Part shown: piece after piece, positions 16,865 through 25,589 of the stretch | Layout of the letters: the number at the start of each line of letters is the position of its first letter | Numbering within the stretch: position 1 is the first letter of the stretch | From: Pinisolibacter aquiterrae | GTDB taxonomy: Bacteria > Pseudomonadota > Alphaproteobacteria > Rhizobiales > Ancalomicrobiaceae | Assembly: GCF_019160155.1 (NCBI RefSeq) | Contig: NZ_JAFNIH010000021.1 | Coordinates: forward strand, 1 to 45,532 | Direction: 5' to 3' | Length of the DNA: 45,532 nucleotides | Notes under the pieces: generated by a model | Databases searched by the model: none | What the model was told of the DNA's origin: nothing | Seen by the model: the letters and a program-made list of their open reading frames with translations, nothing else | Position numbers and translations under genes: made by a program

Positions 16865-18030
16865 CGGCGACGAAGGACGACGTCGGGCTCGCCACCGAAT
16901 GGCGGCGGCGCCTGCACGCCAACCCCGAACTTCTCTACGACCTGCCGGCGACGACGGGCTTCGTCGTCGATCGGCTCCGCGAGATCGGCGTCGACGCCAT
17001 CGAGACCGGGATCGGCCGCTGCGGCATCGTCGCCTCGATCCACGGGCGCGGGCGATCCGACCGGACCGTGGCGCTGCGCGCGGACATGGACGCCCTGCCG
17101 ATCGGCGAGCGGACCGACCTTCCCTATGCCTCCCGCGCCGCCGGACGGATGCATGCCTGCGGCCACGACGGACACGTCGCGATGGTGCTCGGCGCCGCCC
17201 GGCGCCTCGCCGCCTCCCGCGACTTTCCCGGCACGATCGCGCTCGTGTTCCAACCCGCCGAGGAGGGCGGCGCCGGGGCGAAGGCGATGATCGACGACGG
17301 CGTCCTGGAGCGGTTCGGCATCGCCGAGATCTACGGCCTCCATGCGATGCCGGGTCTGCCGATCGGGCATTTCGCCACCCGCGCCGGCGCGCTGATGGCC
17401 TCCTCGGATCTGGTCGAGATCACCCTGACCGGACGCGGCGGCCATGCCGGCACGCCCCATCTCGCCGACGACGTGGTGCTGGCCGGGGCGGCCGCCGTCC
17501 AGGCGGTGCAGCGGATCGCGGCGCGCGTGATCGACCCGCTCGAGCCGGCGGTCGTCTCCCTCACCTGCTTCCATGCGGGCGAACGGGAGAACGTCATGCC
17601 GGCCCGCGCGACGATCCGGGGCACCGTCCGCACGCTCGCCGAGGCCACGCGCGGGCGGATCGAGACGGAGATCGAGCGCACCGTGACCGCGATCGCGGCG
17701 GGGTTCGGCGTCACGGCGGAGGTCCGTTCCACGCGCGAATATCCGGCGACCGTCAACGACGCCGGCCGCGCCGCCTTCGCCGTCGAGGTCGCCGCATCGA
17801 TCGTCGGGGCGCGGGCGGTCGACGGATCGACCCGGCCGATGCTCGGGTCGGAGGACTTCGCCTATTTCCTGGCGGAGCGTCCCGGCGCCTTCGTCTTCAT
17901 CGGAAACGGCGCCAGCGCGCCGCTCCATTCGCCCGCGTTCGACTTCGCCGACGCGGCGATCGGCCATGGCATCGCGTTCCTGTGCCGGTTGGCCGTCGCG
18001 GCGTCCGAGCGGCTCCACCCGCTCGCCTAG
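16861..18030 (+). CDS. M20-family amidohydrolase (hippurate/IAA-amino acid hydrolase type)
   Basis: The 389-residue protein shows the M20D layout: WRRRLHANPELLYDLPATT, ALRADMDALPI, the metal-binding HACGHDGHVAM, FQPAEEGGAGA, a dimerisation domain starting ITLTGRGGHAGTPH, and the late MLGSEDFAYF. These enzymes use two metal ions to remove acyl groups from N-acyl amino acids such as hippurate or indoleacetyl-aspartate. The start overlaps the aspartase stop (ATGA). In an operon making and consuming aspartate, an N-acyl-aspartate is an attractive substrate. A strong hairpin (18045-18063) follows the stop, suggesting this is the last coupled gene. Confidence 0.92.
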   Translation: MTATKDDVGLATEWRRRLHANPELLYDLPATTGFVVDRLREIGVDAIETGIGRCGIVASIHGRGRSDRTVALRADMDALPIGERTDLPYASRAAGRMHACGHDGHVAMVLGAARRLAASRDFPGTIALVFQPAEEGGAGAKAMIDDGVLERFGIAEIYGLHAMPGLPIGHFATRAGALMASSDLVEITLTGRGGHAGTPHLADDVVLAGAAAVQAVQRIAARVIDPLEPAVVSLTCFHAGERENVMPARATIRGTVRTLAEATRGRIETEIERTVTAIAAGFGVTAEVRSTREYPATVNDAGRAAFAVEVAASIVGARAVDGSTRPMLGSEDFAYFLAERPGAFVFIGNGASAPLHSPAFDFADAAIGHGIAFLCRLAVAASERLHPLA

Positions 18031-18044
18031 ATCCCCCCGACACC

Positions 18045-18063
18045 GGCGGCCCCGAGGGCCGCC
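18045..18063 (+). terminator. Hairpin after the aspartate operon
   Basis: GGCGGCCC (18045-18052) and GGGCCGCC (18056-18063) form a perfect 8-bp GC stem with a 3-nt loop, 15 bp after the amidohydrolase stop. A C-rich tail rather than a U-tract follows. It probably marks an operon boundary or protects the transcript's 3' end. Confidence 0.45.
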
Positions 18064-18159
18064 TCCCCCCGCGTCGGCCGCTCGCCGCCGGCCGGGCGAC
18101 AGCCGAGACCATCGCGGGCGGACGCCTTCGTCGCGCCGCGCCGAAAGGAGACGACGGAC

Positions 18160-18957
18160 ATGTTGAAGACGATGACCGGCCTCGCGGTCGCTTCCCTCCT
18201 CGCCATATCGGCCGCCTCGATCGCGGCGCGCGCGAACGAGGAGGGCACGCCCGTGACGATCACCCATCTCGACGGGCGCGCTCCGACGGTCGGGCTCGAT
18301 CCGGTGAACCGGGTTCTCGCCCCGATCGGCGCGCATCTCGGCACCGTCGCGATCCCGGCCTCGGTGGTCCCGCTCGTCCGGATCTCCGAGACCCGGGCGC
18401 TGAGCGAGGAGGAGGGTCGGCGCGTCATGGCGGCCTTCGCGCTGCATCGCGGGCAATTGCTCGAGGAGATCGCGAAGGCCGGCCGGCGGCCCGAAGCCCA
18501 TCGCGGCGGTTCGCTCACGACCTCCGACGTCGGCGATACGCCCTATCCGAAACTCTTCGACATGAAGGCCATTCCCGAGGACTTCCGGCCGATCGCCAAG
18601 GCCAAGTACGGGAAGTTCCACGTCAACACCTCCGACGAGGGGGTCGGGCTCGACGAACTCATGACCGTCGTCTCCGGCGGACCGTGGGTGTGGTTCTTCA
18701 GACTGACCGACGGCGAGCTCGTCAAGCTGACGGTCGGACCGCTGCGGCCGAACGGAAAGGCGATCCGTGTGAGTTACGCCGGCCTGGTGCCCCATGCCGC
18801 CTTCATCGCCGCGCCGCACGGCCTGACGGTCGCTCATGCGATCGGACCGAAGACGTTCCGCATGCGCTACGACGACCCGAGCGTCGCCGGGGCCGAGATC
18901 CTGGGCACCAACCCGTGGATCGACTTCTCCGGCCCGGTTCCGACGGTGAAGGACTGA
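18160..18957 (+). CDS. Exported protein of unknown function
   Basis: The 265-residue protein starts with a clear signal peptide (positively charged MLKTMTG, hydrophobic LAVASLLAISAASIA, cleavage near ARA-NEE). I do not recognise the family. Visible features are an N-terminal segment around GLDPVNRVLAPIGAHL, a helical stretch rich in charged residues (about 85-115), and a beta-rich C-terminal half with VSGGPWVWFFRLTDGE, several histidines (LVPHAAFIAAPHGL) and a WIDFSGPVP ending. It may be a periplasmic ligand- or metal-binding protein. AAAGGAGACG precedes the start. It lies between the hairpin-terminated aspartate operon and the PuuE-like gene, on the same strand as both. Confidence 0.7.
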   Translation: MLKTMTGLAVASLLAISAASIAARANEEGTPVTITHLDGRAPTVGLDPVNRVLAPIGAHLGTVAIPASVVPLVRISETRALSEEEGRRVMAAFALHRGQLLEEIAKAGRRPEAHRGGSLTTSDVGDTPYPKLFDMKAIPEDFRPIAKAKYGKFHVNTSDEGVGLDELMTVVSGGPWVWFFRLTDGELVKLTVGPLRPNGKAIRVSYAGLVPHAAFIAAPHGLTVAHAIGPKTFRMRYDDPSVAGAEILGTNPWIDFSGPVPTVKD

Positions 18958-19015
18958 GGCCCGGCCGGTTTCACCACGATCCATCCGTCATCGACGAACC
19001 GAGGAGAGCGACGCC

Positions 19016-19915
19016 ATGCAGAACCGCGACATGATCGGATACGGGGCGACGCCGCCGGATCCGCGCTGGCCGGGGGGCGCTCACGTCGCGCTCCAGATCG
19101 TGCTGAACTACGAGGAGGGAGGAGAGAGATCGCCGCTCTACGGCGACGCGGTCTCCGAATCCCATCTCTCCGAGCTCGTCGGCGTCGCCGCCTACGAGGG
19201 GCAACGCAACCTCAACGTCGAATCCCTCTACGAATACGGCTCCCGCGCCGGATTCTGGCGGATCTTCCGGGCGATGAAGGCGCGCGACCTGCCGGTGACG
19301 GTCTTCGGCGTGACGACGGCGCTCGCCGCCAATCCGGCGGCGGTCACGGCGATGGTCCAGGCCGGCTGGGAGCTCGCGTCGCACGGTCTGCGATGGATCG
19401 ACTACAAGGACTTCACCCGCGCCGAGGAGACGGCGCATTTCCTCTCGGCTCTCCGGATGCACGAGGAGGTGACCGGCACGCCGCCCTCGGGCTGGTACAC
19501 CGGGCGGATCTCCGAGCAGACGCTCGACATCGTGATGGACCACGGCGGCCTACTCTATTCCTCCGATTCCTATTGCGACGACCTGCCCTATTGGGTCCGG
19601 CGCGAGGGACGGACGCATCTGATCGTTCCCTACACGCTCGATGCCAACGACATGCGCTTCGTGGCGCCGCAAGGGTTCAATTCGGGCGATCAGTTCTTCG
19701 CCTATCTGAAGGATACGTTCGACGTCCTCCTCGAGGAGGGTCGACGCGGCGCGCCGAAGATGATGTCGCTCGGGCTCCATTGCCGGATCTCCGGCCGGCC
19801 GGGGCGGATGGCGGCGTTGGAACGGTTCCTGGATCACGTCGCCGCGACGCCGAAGGTCTGGATCGCCACGCGCGCCGAGATCGCCCGCCATTGGCGCGAC
19901 CATCAGTCCCCCTGA
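19016..19915 (+). CDS. puuE: PuuE-type allantoinase / polysaccharide-deacetylase-fold amidohydrolase
   Basis: The 299-residue protein has the PuuE hallmark opening DMIGYGATPPDPRWPGGAHV and LNYEEGGER, followed by VESLYEYGSRAGFWR, ELASHGLRWIDYK, SGWYTGRISEQT, SDSYCDDLPYWV and LDANDMRFVAPQGFNSGDQF. This carbohydrate-esterase-4 fold enzyme opens the hydantoin ring of allantoin without the metal cluster of classical allantoinases. Length matches the family. A GAGGAGAG lies about 10 bp upstream. No other purine-ureide genes flank it, so here it may act on another cyclic ureide or imide linked to the amide- and aspartate-processing genes upstream. The family call is secure, the substrate less so. 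Confidence 0.88.
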   Translation: MQNRDMIGYGATPPDPRWPGGAHVALQIVLNYEEGGERSPLYGDAVSESHLSELVGVAAYEGQRNLNVESLYEYGSRAGFWRIFRAMKARDLPVTVFGVTTALAANPAAVTAMVQAGWELASHGLRWIDYKDFTRAEETAHFLSALRMHEEVTGTPPSGWYTGRISEQTLDIVMDHGGLLYSSDSYCDDLPYWVRREGRTHLIVPYTLDANDMRFVAPQGFNSGDQFFAYLKDTFDVLLEEGRRGAPKMMSLGLHCRISGRPGRMAALERFLDHVAATPKVWIATRAEIARHWRDHQSP

Positions 19916-20429
19916 GGCCCCGAGCGGAGAGACGGCGCGGATCTCGTCGTGGCCGGCGGCTCCGAGCGCGTCACGGCGGCGACGATCATCCGTCGTGCGC
20001 CTCTCCGGGGCGGTCGCGGGGTTCGATACCGTGGATCATGGCGGCCACCGGCCGCGGAGAAGACGCGCGCCTCACGGCGGCGGCGAACATCTACCGCGGG
20101 CTGCGTCACGCCGGAGAGCGACGGCGTGGACGAAGGACGTCCGCGTGGCACTTCGATCTCGGGATCGGGGGGAATGGCGGAGAGGGAGGGAGACGAAGCC
20201 GCTCGGATACAATCGTTGAATTATAAGAGAGTTTTGGCGTTCTTGCCGACTGTTGTGTAGCGGCGATGTATAGCGCGTTCGCGGACCGAGCCCGCGCCTC
20301 GACGACCGCGAGCACCACCGCCAACATGCCGTCGTCGAACTACTGCACCTGGGTTCACCGTTGGGGCAGCCACCAGGAACACCATCGTTCATGCGGCGGC
20401 TTGCTGGGGGTGGACCGCCGTCGAGTGAG
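19916..20429. other. Intergenic region between convergent genes; left boundary of the putative island
   Basis: No credible gene is seen in these 514 bp. It contains the left 33-bp direct repeat (20173-20205), followed by an AT-rich patch (about 20206-20275) unlike the surrounding DNA. Short open frames here have shadow-like composition. Confidence 0.55.
20173..20205 (+). repeat. Left copy of a 33-bp direct repeat (att-like)
   Basis: The sequence begins AATGGCGGAGAGGGAGGGAG and ends ACGAAGCCGCTCG; it is identical to 26991-27023. Its first 22 bases match the antisense of a tRNA-Ser 3' end, a frequent integration target, but the T-loop bases are altered, so it is not itself part of a tRNA gene. 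Confidence 0.75.
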
Positions 20430-21770
20430 TCAAACCGGAGGTGTCGTAGTGTCCGACGGAGAGGGCGGATCCTTCATCATCTGCCGCGCCATGAAGGCGA
20501 GGAACGCCACCGCGACGATCAGCGCCATCCACAGCAACATGCGCCGGATCACGTCGCCGCCCTCGGACGAGATCGGCGGCTGGGATGTCGGATCGAGCCG
20601 GGCACCGAGCCGGGCGACGCCGATCGCTACATCGCCCGGCGGCAGCAAGGCCGCCCTGGGCATCGCTCCGGACGGCCCGCCCACCCCACCGAGTGCGAGT
20701 TCGAACGGTCCGGCGCCGCGCGCCAGAAAGGTGACGGTCGCCGGTTGCCACCCGATGTCGACCGTCGGCTCACCCTTGCCGAAGCCACCCGATCGCGTGT
20801 CGACCTGCATGCGCCACAGCCGATCGCCGGTCGGTGCGACCGCGATCGGTCTGACGGTCGCCTCCTCGACCCCGGTCTTCACCACCATGACCGGACCGAG
20901 CCCGGCGAAGCGCCAGGGGGCAGAGACGTCGGTGCGGGACGACAGGCGCACTGCCGCCACCGTGTTGGCCTGCGGCGGATGCACCAGCACTCGATCGACC
21001 GGGGCGCGACCGCCGGCGTCGAATTCGTAGACGCCGTCCTCGACCTCGCGTACCGGAATGTTCCGGATCCAATCTCGCGCCGGTTCCGGGTCGCGCGCCG
21101 CGTAACCGACCGAGAGCCGCCGGATCGCCGGTGCGGGATCGACCCAGCGCAGGCGCAGGTAGCGCGCCCCGCCGACCGACAGGCTCACCCGGCTCCGTTC
21201 GATGACATCGTCGCCTTCGCCGAGGCGGGTCAGCGTCACCTCTGTGACCGGAAACCAGTGCTCGAGATCGACGGCGGCGTCGATCTTCACCCGTCCCTGA
21301 TAGGGCGCCGGCGCGAGATCGAACTTCAGCGTCCGGGCGAGATCACTGCCGTTGCCGAGGTCGACCACGTCGATCCGCTGCGGTTGACCGGGAGAGACGG
21401 GCGAGCCGACAGCCACCAGCGTACCGTCCGGGCGGATGGCCAGGCCGCTTCCTGGACGAACTTCCGCCGGAAGCGAGAGAGGCACTTCGAACCATCTGAC
21501 GTCGCGCGTCTCGGCTGGTTCCTCGGTCGGCGCCGGCTTCGGCGTCTCGAACGTGAACGGCACCTTCTCGCCGGCGCCGTTGCGGACGACGAGATCACCG
21601 AGACCGGCCGCACGGCTCTCGGCGTAGATCTGCGGCGGCACGACGAAGGCGTGAAAGCCCGTGTCGCCGGAGATCTCCAGGGCGTGGCGGATTTCGAGGC
21701 GAGGCTCCGCCGCCTGCGCGCCGGACAGGGCGAATAGGACCAGAGCGCCGAGAGGGCCGATCCGTCTCAT
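20430..21770 (-). CDS. DUF3999 family exported membrane protein
   Basis: The 446-residue protein has a signal peptide (LGALVLFALSGAQA, cleaved near AQA-AEP), a long extracytoplasmic beta-rich region (RLEIRHALEISGDTGFHAFVVPPQIYAE is the typical DUF3999 opening), and one C-terminal transmembrane helix (about residues 409-428) with a short cytoplasmic tail. DUF3999 proteins are almost always encoded next to DUF2339 and presumably form a cell-envelope complex; the function is unknown. The start overlaps the DUF2339 stop by 4 bp (ATGA), supporting coupled expression. The mature region resembles carbohydrate-binding jelly-roll folds, which is only an impression. Confidence 0.88.
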   Translation of the reverse strand: MRRIGPLGALVLFALSGAQAAEPRLEIRHALEISGDTGFHAFVVPPQIYAESRAAGLGDLVVRNGAGEKVPFTFETPKPAPTEEPAETRDVRWFEVPLSLPAEVRPGSGLAIRPDGTLVAVGSPVSPGQPQRIDVVDLGNGSDLARTLKFDLAPAPYQGRVKIDAAVDLEHWFPVTEVTLTRLGEGDDVIERSRVSLSVGGARYLRLRWVDPAPAIRRLSVGYAARDPEPARDWIRNIPVREVEDGVYEFDAGGRAPVDRVLVHPPQANTVAAVRLSSRTDVSAPWRFAGLGPVMVVKTGVEEATVRPIAVAPTGDRLWRMQVDTRSGGFGKGEPTVDIGWQPATVTFLARGAGPFELALGGVGGPSGAMPRAALLPPGDVAIGVARLGARLDPTSQPPISSEGGDVIRRMLLWMALIVAVAFLAFMARQMMKDPPSPSDTTTPPV

Positions 21771-24700
21771 GATGCGCTCTCCCCATTCGGCGCAGCGACC
21801 TTCGGCGGCAACGGCGAGAAGTATCCGATCAGGAGCAGCAACATGCCGATGCCGATGAAGGCAATGATCCGCGTCACCCCTTCGAGGTGTGACAGATCGA
21901 ACACGAACAGCTTGGCGATCGTCGCGCCGAGAAGCCCCGCCCCGACGAACCACACCGGGCGCAGCCCCTTCACAGAGGCGCCGACCATGACGATCAGGGC
22001 GCAGATCGTCCAGAAGATGGACAGGGTCGCCTGCACCACGGTCGAGCGCGCCAGATCGAACGGTGTGTAGGGAATGTCGCCCCAATGGTGCAGACCGCGC
22101 AGAAGCATGGCGTTGATCCACAGGAAGCCCATGGCGATCGCCGCGGCGCGGATCTCCCGAGCATAGGTCTCGACCGGCAGGCCGTCCCGCTTCGACCGGG
22201 CGAGCCAGATCGCGGTCACGCCCCAGACGAGTCCCTGCACCAGATCGAAGGGATTGGCGAGCGGCACCACCGTCCAGCGACCGCCGTCGGCGACGAGGCC
22301 TGCCGCGAACACCCAGAGCCAGACGCCGACGAGGATCGCGCCGGCCCCGATCGTCACCGAGCGTCGCCCGCTCGTGTCGCGCGACAAGCGAAGCGCGGCG
22401 GCGACGAATCCGCACCAGACGACGATCGCCCCGAGCTGATGATCGAAGGGGATCAACGCCTCGGGCAGGTGATAGGGCGCGCCGAAGCCGTGATGCAAAA
22501 CGCGCAGCCAGAAGGCGCCCCAGAGGGCCGCCAAGCCGGCGAAGAGACCCAATATGTTCGCCGAAGCAGGGAAAGGCTGACCGAGTGCGGCCAAGCGGCG
22601 ATGGAAGGCGACGAGCGCCAACCCGACCAGCACCACCGCGAGATCGAGCGGGTTCAGGATCGGCAACCAGACGAGCGGCTGGTCGTTGCCGTCGCTTGCC
22701 AGCCCGAGCACTCCCCAAAGGATCAGGTAGACCGCCCCGGGCGTCGCCGCCCAGACCTGATGGGCGACGGGATACCGGCCGATCGGCCAGGCGAGGCGGT
22801 GACCCCATCGCGAGAGCACCAGCAGCAGGAGACCCGGCAACGCCCCATCGGCGGCGAAGCGCCAAGTGTCCGATGGCAGAACCGCGCCGAGCTGGTGGAT
22901 CGCTTCGATGCAGACGAGAAGAGAGATGTCGAAGAAGGCCAACGCATGGAGCGCCGCCGACAGGCGCTCGGGTACCCTCGCCTCCTGTCGACGCAGCAAT
23001 CCGTAGGCGACGGTGAAGGCGACGAGCACGCCGAGCACGCGCCAGCCGGCGAGCGGCGACGGCAACTCGACCGCCAGCATCATCACCACGGTCACGGCCG
23101 GCACGAGGGCGAGCGTCGGCCGACGCACCGCGCCCCAATCGAGCCGACGGCTCAGGACGTCGAGCAGCACCGCGCTCAGTGCGAAGAAGACGAGCAGAGC
23201 CGCGATCAGGAGATCGCGGGCGTGTTCCCGCGAGGCGACGAGGTCGACGGCGCGGCGCACGCCGGCGACGACGTAGGCGAAGCGATCGGCCTCGACGAGA
23301 CCGCCGCCGACCCACCACAGCAGGGCCCAGGCCAACGGCCAGACGGCGGCGCCGGCTGCCCCTCCCTCCGGCAGGAATGCGACGCGCCCACGGGTGTGGA
23401 GCATCCAGCCCGTGAAGAAGGCCGCCACGGCGACGAGGCTGCGGGCGAGAAAATCGCCGTTGAGGAACGGCACCAACTCGACGGCGAAGAACTGGTTCGA
23501 AACGCGGTGCGCGGTGAGCACGGCGATGGCGCCGGCGACCTGCATCAGGAGGCCGAACCAGAACTGGCTCGCCCGCCCCTGTCGCAGGCCGAGGCCGACC
23601 AGCGCCGCGCCCTCGATCGCCCAGGCCGCGCCGGTGGTCGTGCCGGAGAAGGCGAAGGGGATCGCCAGAGTGGCGAAGACGATGCCGACGCCGAGCATCG
23701 CCTCGAACAACGGACGGGCTTCGGGCCGTCGCCTGAGCACCCCGGCGACGGCGAGATAGAAGGTGGCGAGGCCCGCGGCACTGAAGGCGAGGCCGAAAGG
23801 GATGTCCTTCGTCAACTGCGCCTGCAGTCCGGCGGCGGCGATCGGGACGCCGAACACCAGCGTGCCGTCGACGTAGTGCCTGATCGAGAGATCGCGGCGC
23901 AATCCATGGAGCAGCGCGATCCCGACGAACATCACGACGAAGAGGATGAGGAAGAGCTCGACGCTCACCAACATCTCCGGGCGATACTGCGTCGCCCCCC
24001 AGGCAGCCCCGACGGTGAAGGTGAACACGAAGCCGACGAGGTTCAGCGGTCGCCACGCCTTGAACCAAGCGATGCCGAGGATGCCGGCATCGAGGACGGC
24101 GTAATAGCCGAACAACCCGATGTGGCTGCCGCTGCCGGTCGACATCAGGATCGGTGCCAGGAAACCGCCGACGCTGCCGAACACCGCCAGCGCGAGAGCA
24201 TCCTGCCGCACGGCCAGGAAGGCCGCGAGGGCGCAGACCACGATCAGCAACGGAAACGCGAAACTCGGCGGCACCAGATCGTAGAGCCGCGCCGCGGCGA
24301 AGACGGTGAGGTAGAGCACGCCGACGCCGCCGCCCTCCAGCGTGAGGCCGTAGCCGCGCCGCCGCGGGGCGAGACGCCAACCGACGGCGAGCAGAGCCGT
24401 CGCCGCCAGCGCCGTCGCGGCGAGGCGGAGTTCGATCGGCAAGAGACTGTTGTCGCTGGCGTATTTCAGAAGGAAGGCACCGCCGAAGAACAACACGACG
24501 ATGCCGATGCGAACGACGAGATTGCCGCCGAAGAGCCACTCCCGGACGAAGCCGACGACGGCATCGGCGATATCCGGTCGGCGCGGCGGCGCGGTCGGCC
24601 CGGCGCCGCGGCTCTCCGGCGCTTCCGTCGAGGGTGCGACGCCGATCGGTCTGGACACGATCTCCGCGAAAGACTTCATGGTCGCCGGTCGCGACTCGAA

Positions 24701-24982
24701 TTCGGGCGCCGCCGTCGAAACGTCGGGCACCACCGCAGGTTCGTCCACGACGGGCACGGCTGTCGCCGTTTCACTCGCCGTCGCCTCGGGTGTGGTGGGG
24801 GACGTGGCGGTGCCTACGACGAGCGGCTTCGGTTCACCCCACTGTTCGATCAGCTCTCGGGATTGCCGTTCAAGGAGGGAGACCCGGTCGGCGAGCTCCC
24901 GTTCGGTCGCCCGAAGGCGCCCCACCTGCCGATGAACCTTGAAGACATAGAACGACAGCAGAGCAATGAAGACGATTTCCAT
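21767..24982 (-). CDS. DUF2339 family polytopic membrane protein
   Basis: The 1071-residue protein has an N-terminal transmembrane helix (EIVFIALLSFYVF), a coiled-coil-like stretch (about residues 17-45), a proline/threonine-rich linker (to about 140), and then some 25 hydrophobic helices. The family signature WLFGGNLVVRIGIVVLFFG followed by FLLKYASDNSLLPIELRL is present. The function of DUF2339 is unknown; it is widespread in Gram-negative envelopes and paired with DUF3999. The ATG at 24982 is preferred to a TTG two codons earlier because GGGCGGGA lies upstream. Both genes lie inside the repeat-bounded island although they are usually considered chromosomal. Confidence 0.9.
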   Translation of the reverse strand: MEIVFIALLSFYVFKVHRQVGRLRATERELADRVSLLERQSRELIEQWGEPKPLVVGTATSPTTPEATASETATAVPVVDEPAVVPDVSTAAPEFESRPATMKSFAEIVSRPIGVAPSTEAPESRGAGPTAPPRRPDIADAVVGFVREWLFGGNLVVRIGIVVLFFGGAFLLKYASDNSLLPIELRLAATALAATALLAVGWRLAPRRRGYGLTLEGGGVGVLYLTVFAAARLYDLVPPSFAFPLLIVVCALAAFLAVRQDALALAVFGSVGGFLAPILMSTGSGSHIGLFGYYAVLDAGILGIAWFKAWRPLNLVGFVFTFTVGAAWGATQYRPEMLVSVELFLILFVVMFVGIALLHGLRRDLSIRHYVDGTLVFGVPIAAAGLQAQLTKDIPFGLAFSAAGLATFYLAVAGVLRRRPEARPLFEAMLGVGIVFATLAIPFAFSGTTTGAAWAIEGAALVGLGLRQGRASQFWFGLLMQVAGAIAVLTAHRVSNQFFAVELVPFLNGDFLARSLVAVAAFFTGWMLHTRGRVAFLPEGGAAGAAVWPLAWALLWWVGGGLVEADRFAYVVAGVRRAVDLVASREHARDLLIAALLVFFALSAVLLDVLSRRLDWGAVRRPTLALVPAVTVVMMLAVELPSPLAGWRVLGVLVAFTVAYGLLRRQEARVPERLSAALHALAFFDISLLVCIEAIHQLGAVLPSDTWRFAADGALPGLLLLVLSRWGHRLAWPIGRYPVAHQVWAATPGAVYLILWGVLGLASDGNDQPLVWLPILNPLDLAVVLVGLALVAFHRRLAALGQPFPASANILGLFAGLAALWGAFWLRVLHHGFGAPYHLPEALIPFDHQLGAIVVWCGFVAAALRLSRDTSGRRSVTIGAGAILVGVWLWVFAAGLVADGGRWTVVPLANPFDLVQGLVWGVTAIWLARSKRDGLPVETYAREIRAAAIAMGFLWINAMLLRGLHHWGDIPYTPFDLARSTVVQATLSIFWTICALIVMVGASVKGLRPVWFVGAGLLGATIAKLFVFDLSHLEGVTRIIAFIGIGMLLLLIGYFSPLPPKVAAPNGESAS

Positions 24983-25218
24983 GAGCAATCCCGCCCGTCT
25001 TGTTCATGGTTCATGCCGCGCTTCGGCAGGGTGACGATCCGTCTCCGATGACGTTGGAGGTGGAGACGAGCCCCGAGATGCCGCAGCTTTCGTGGACCGT
25101 AGACGGAGACCGTAACGGTCGAGTAAATGCCGGCAGGACAACCACTTTTGGTGAAACATTTCAAGTGATCGATGCCGGTCCGGCCGGAGCGGCGATCCAC
25201 GATCGTGCCCTTTCGCAC

Positions 25219-25238
25219 TGAGGTGGTCCCCGTCCGAC
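25219..25238 (+). repeat. Left terminal inverted repeat of the IS3-family element
   Basis: TGAGGTGGTCCCCGTCCGAC begins with the TG typical of IS3-family termini and pairs with the right end at about 26472-26491, with one extra C and a few mismatches. Confidence 0.8.
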
Positions 25239-25284
25239 GGGCAGTTCGATGAGCTTGGGTCGACCTGAGAGAAGGACGATCCCG

Positions 25285-25569
25285 ATGACGGGGAAGCGGA
25301 AACGGTACTCGGGAGAGTTCAAGGCCGAGGTCGCCCTGGAGGCGATCCGCGGCGAGGCGACGGTGGCGCAGCTGACGGTGAAGTCCGGCGTCCATCAGAC
25401 GATGATCAACGCCTGGAAGAAGCAGGCGGTCGAGCGGATGGCCGATGTCTTCTCGGGCAAGTCGGAGGCACTCGAGGCGGCCCGCGATGGCGAGGTCGAA
25501 AAGCTGCACGCGATGATCGGCCAACTCGTCGTGGAGCGGGATTTTTTGAAACGAGCCTCCGGACGCTGA
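25285..25569 (+). CDS. IS3-family transposase OrfA
   Basis: The 94-residue helix-turn-helix protein starts MTGKRKRYSGEFKAEVALEA, with VAQLTVKSGVHQTMINAWKKQ as the DNA-binding part and a leucine-zipper-like tail (EVEKLHAMIGQLVVERDFLK) for multimerisation. It recognises the element's ends. OrfB follows in the -1 frame as expected for programmed frameshifting in IS3 elements. This reading frame is intact, but the partner is not. Confidence 0.88.
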   Translation: MTGKRKRYSGEFKAEVALEAIRGEATVAQLTVKSGVHQTMINAWKKQAVERMADVFSGKSEALEAARDGEVEKLHAMIGQLVVERDFLKRASGR

Positions 25570-25589
25570 GCGTCGTCCGGAGGCGCGAG

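Noticed and set aside
20173-20205. A tRNA-Ser gene or its 3' end
   Set aside because: The resemblance stops at the T-loop (GACGAAGC in place of TTCGAACC) and no D-arm, anticodon arm or 5' half is present on either strand.
20430-24539. Treating the whole frame as one 1369-residue protein
   Set aside because: Only its last 446 residues are DUF3999; the rest is out-of-frame sequence of the DUF2339 gene, which reads perfectly in its own frame.
25000-25221. A small plus-strand open frame left of the IS3-family element
   Set aside because: It overlaps the DUF2339 upstream region, has no ribosome-binding site or recognisable domain, and is not the missing recombinase N-terminus.
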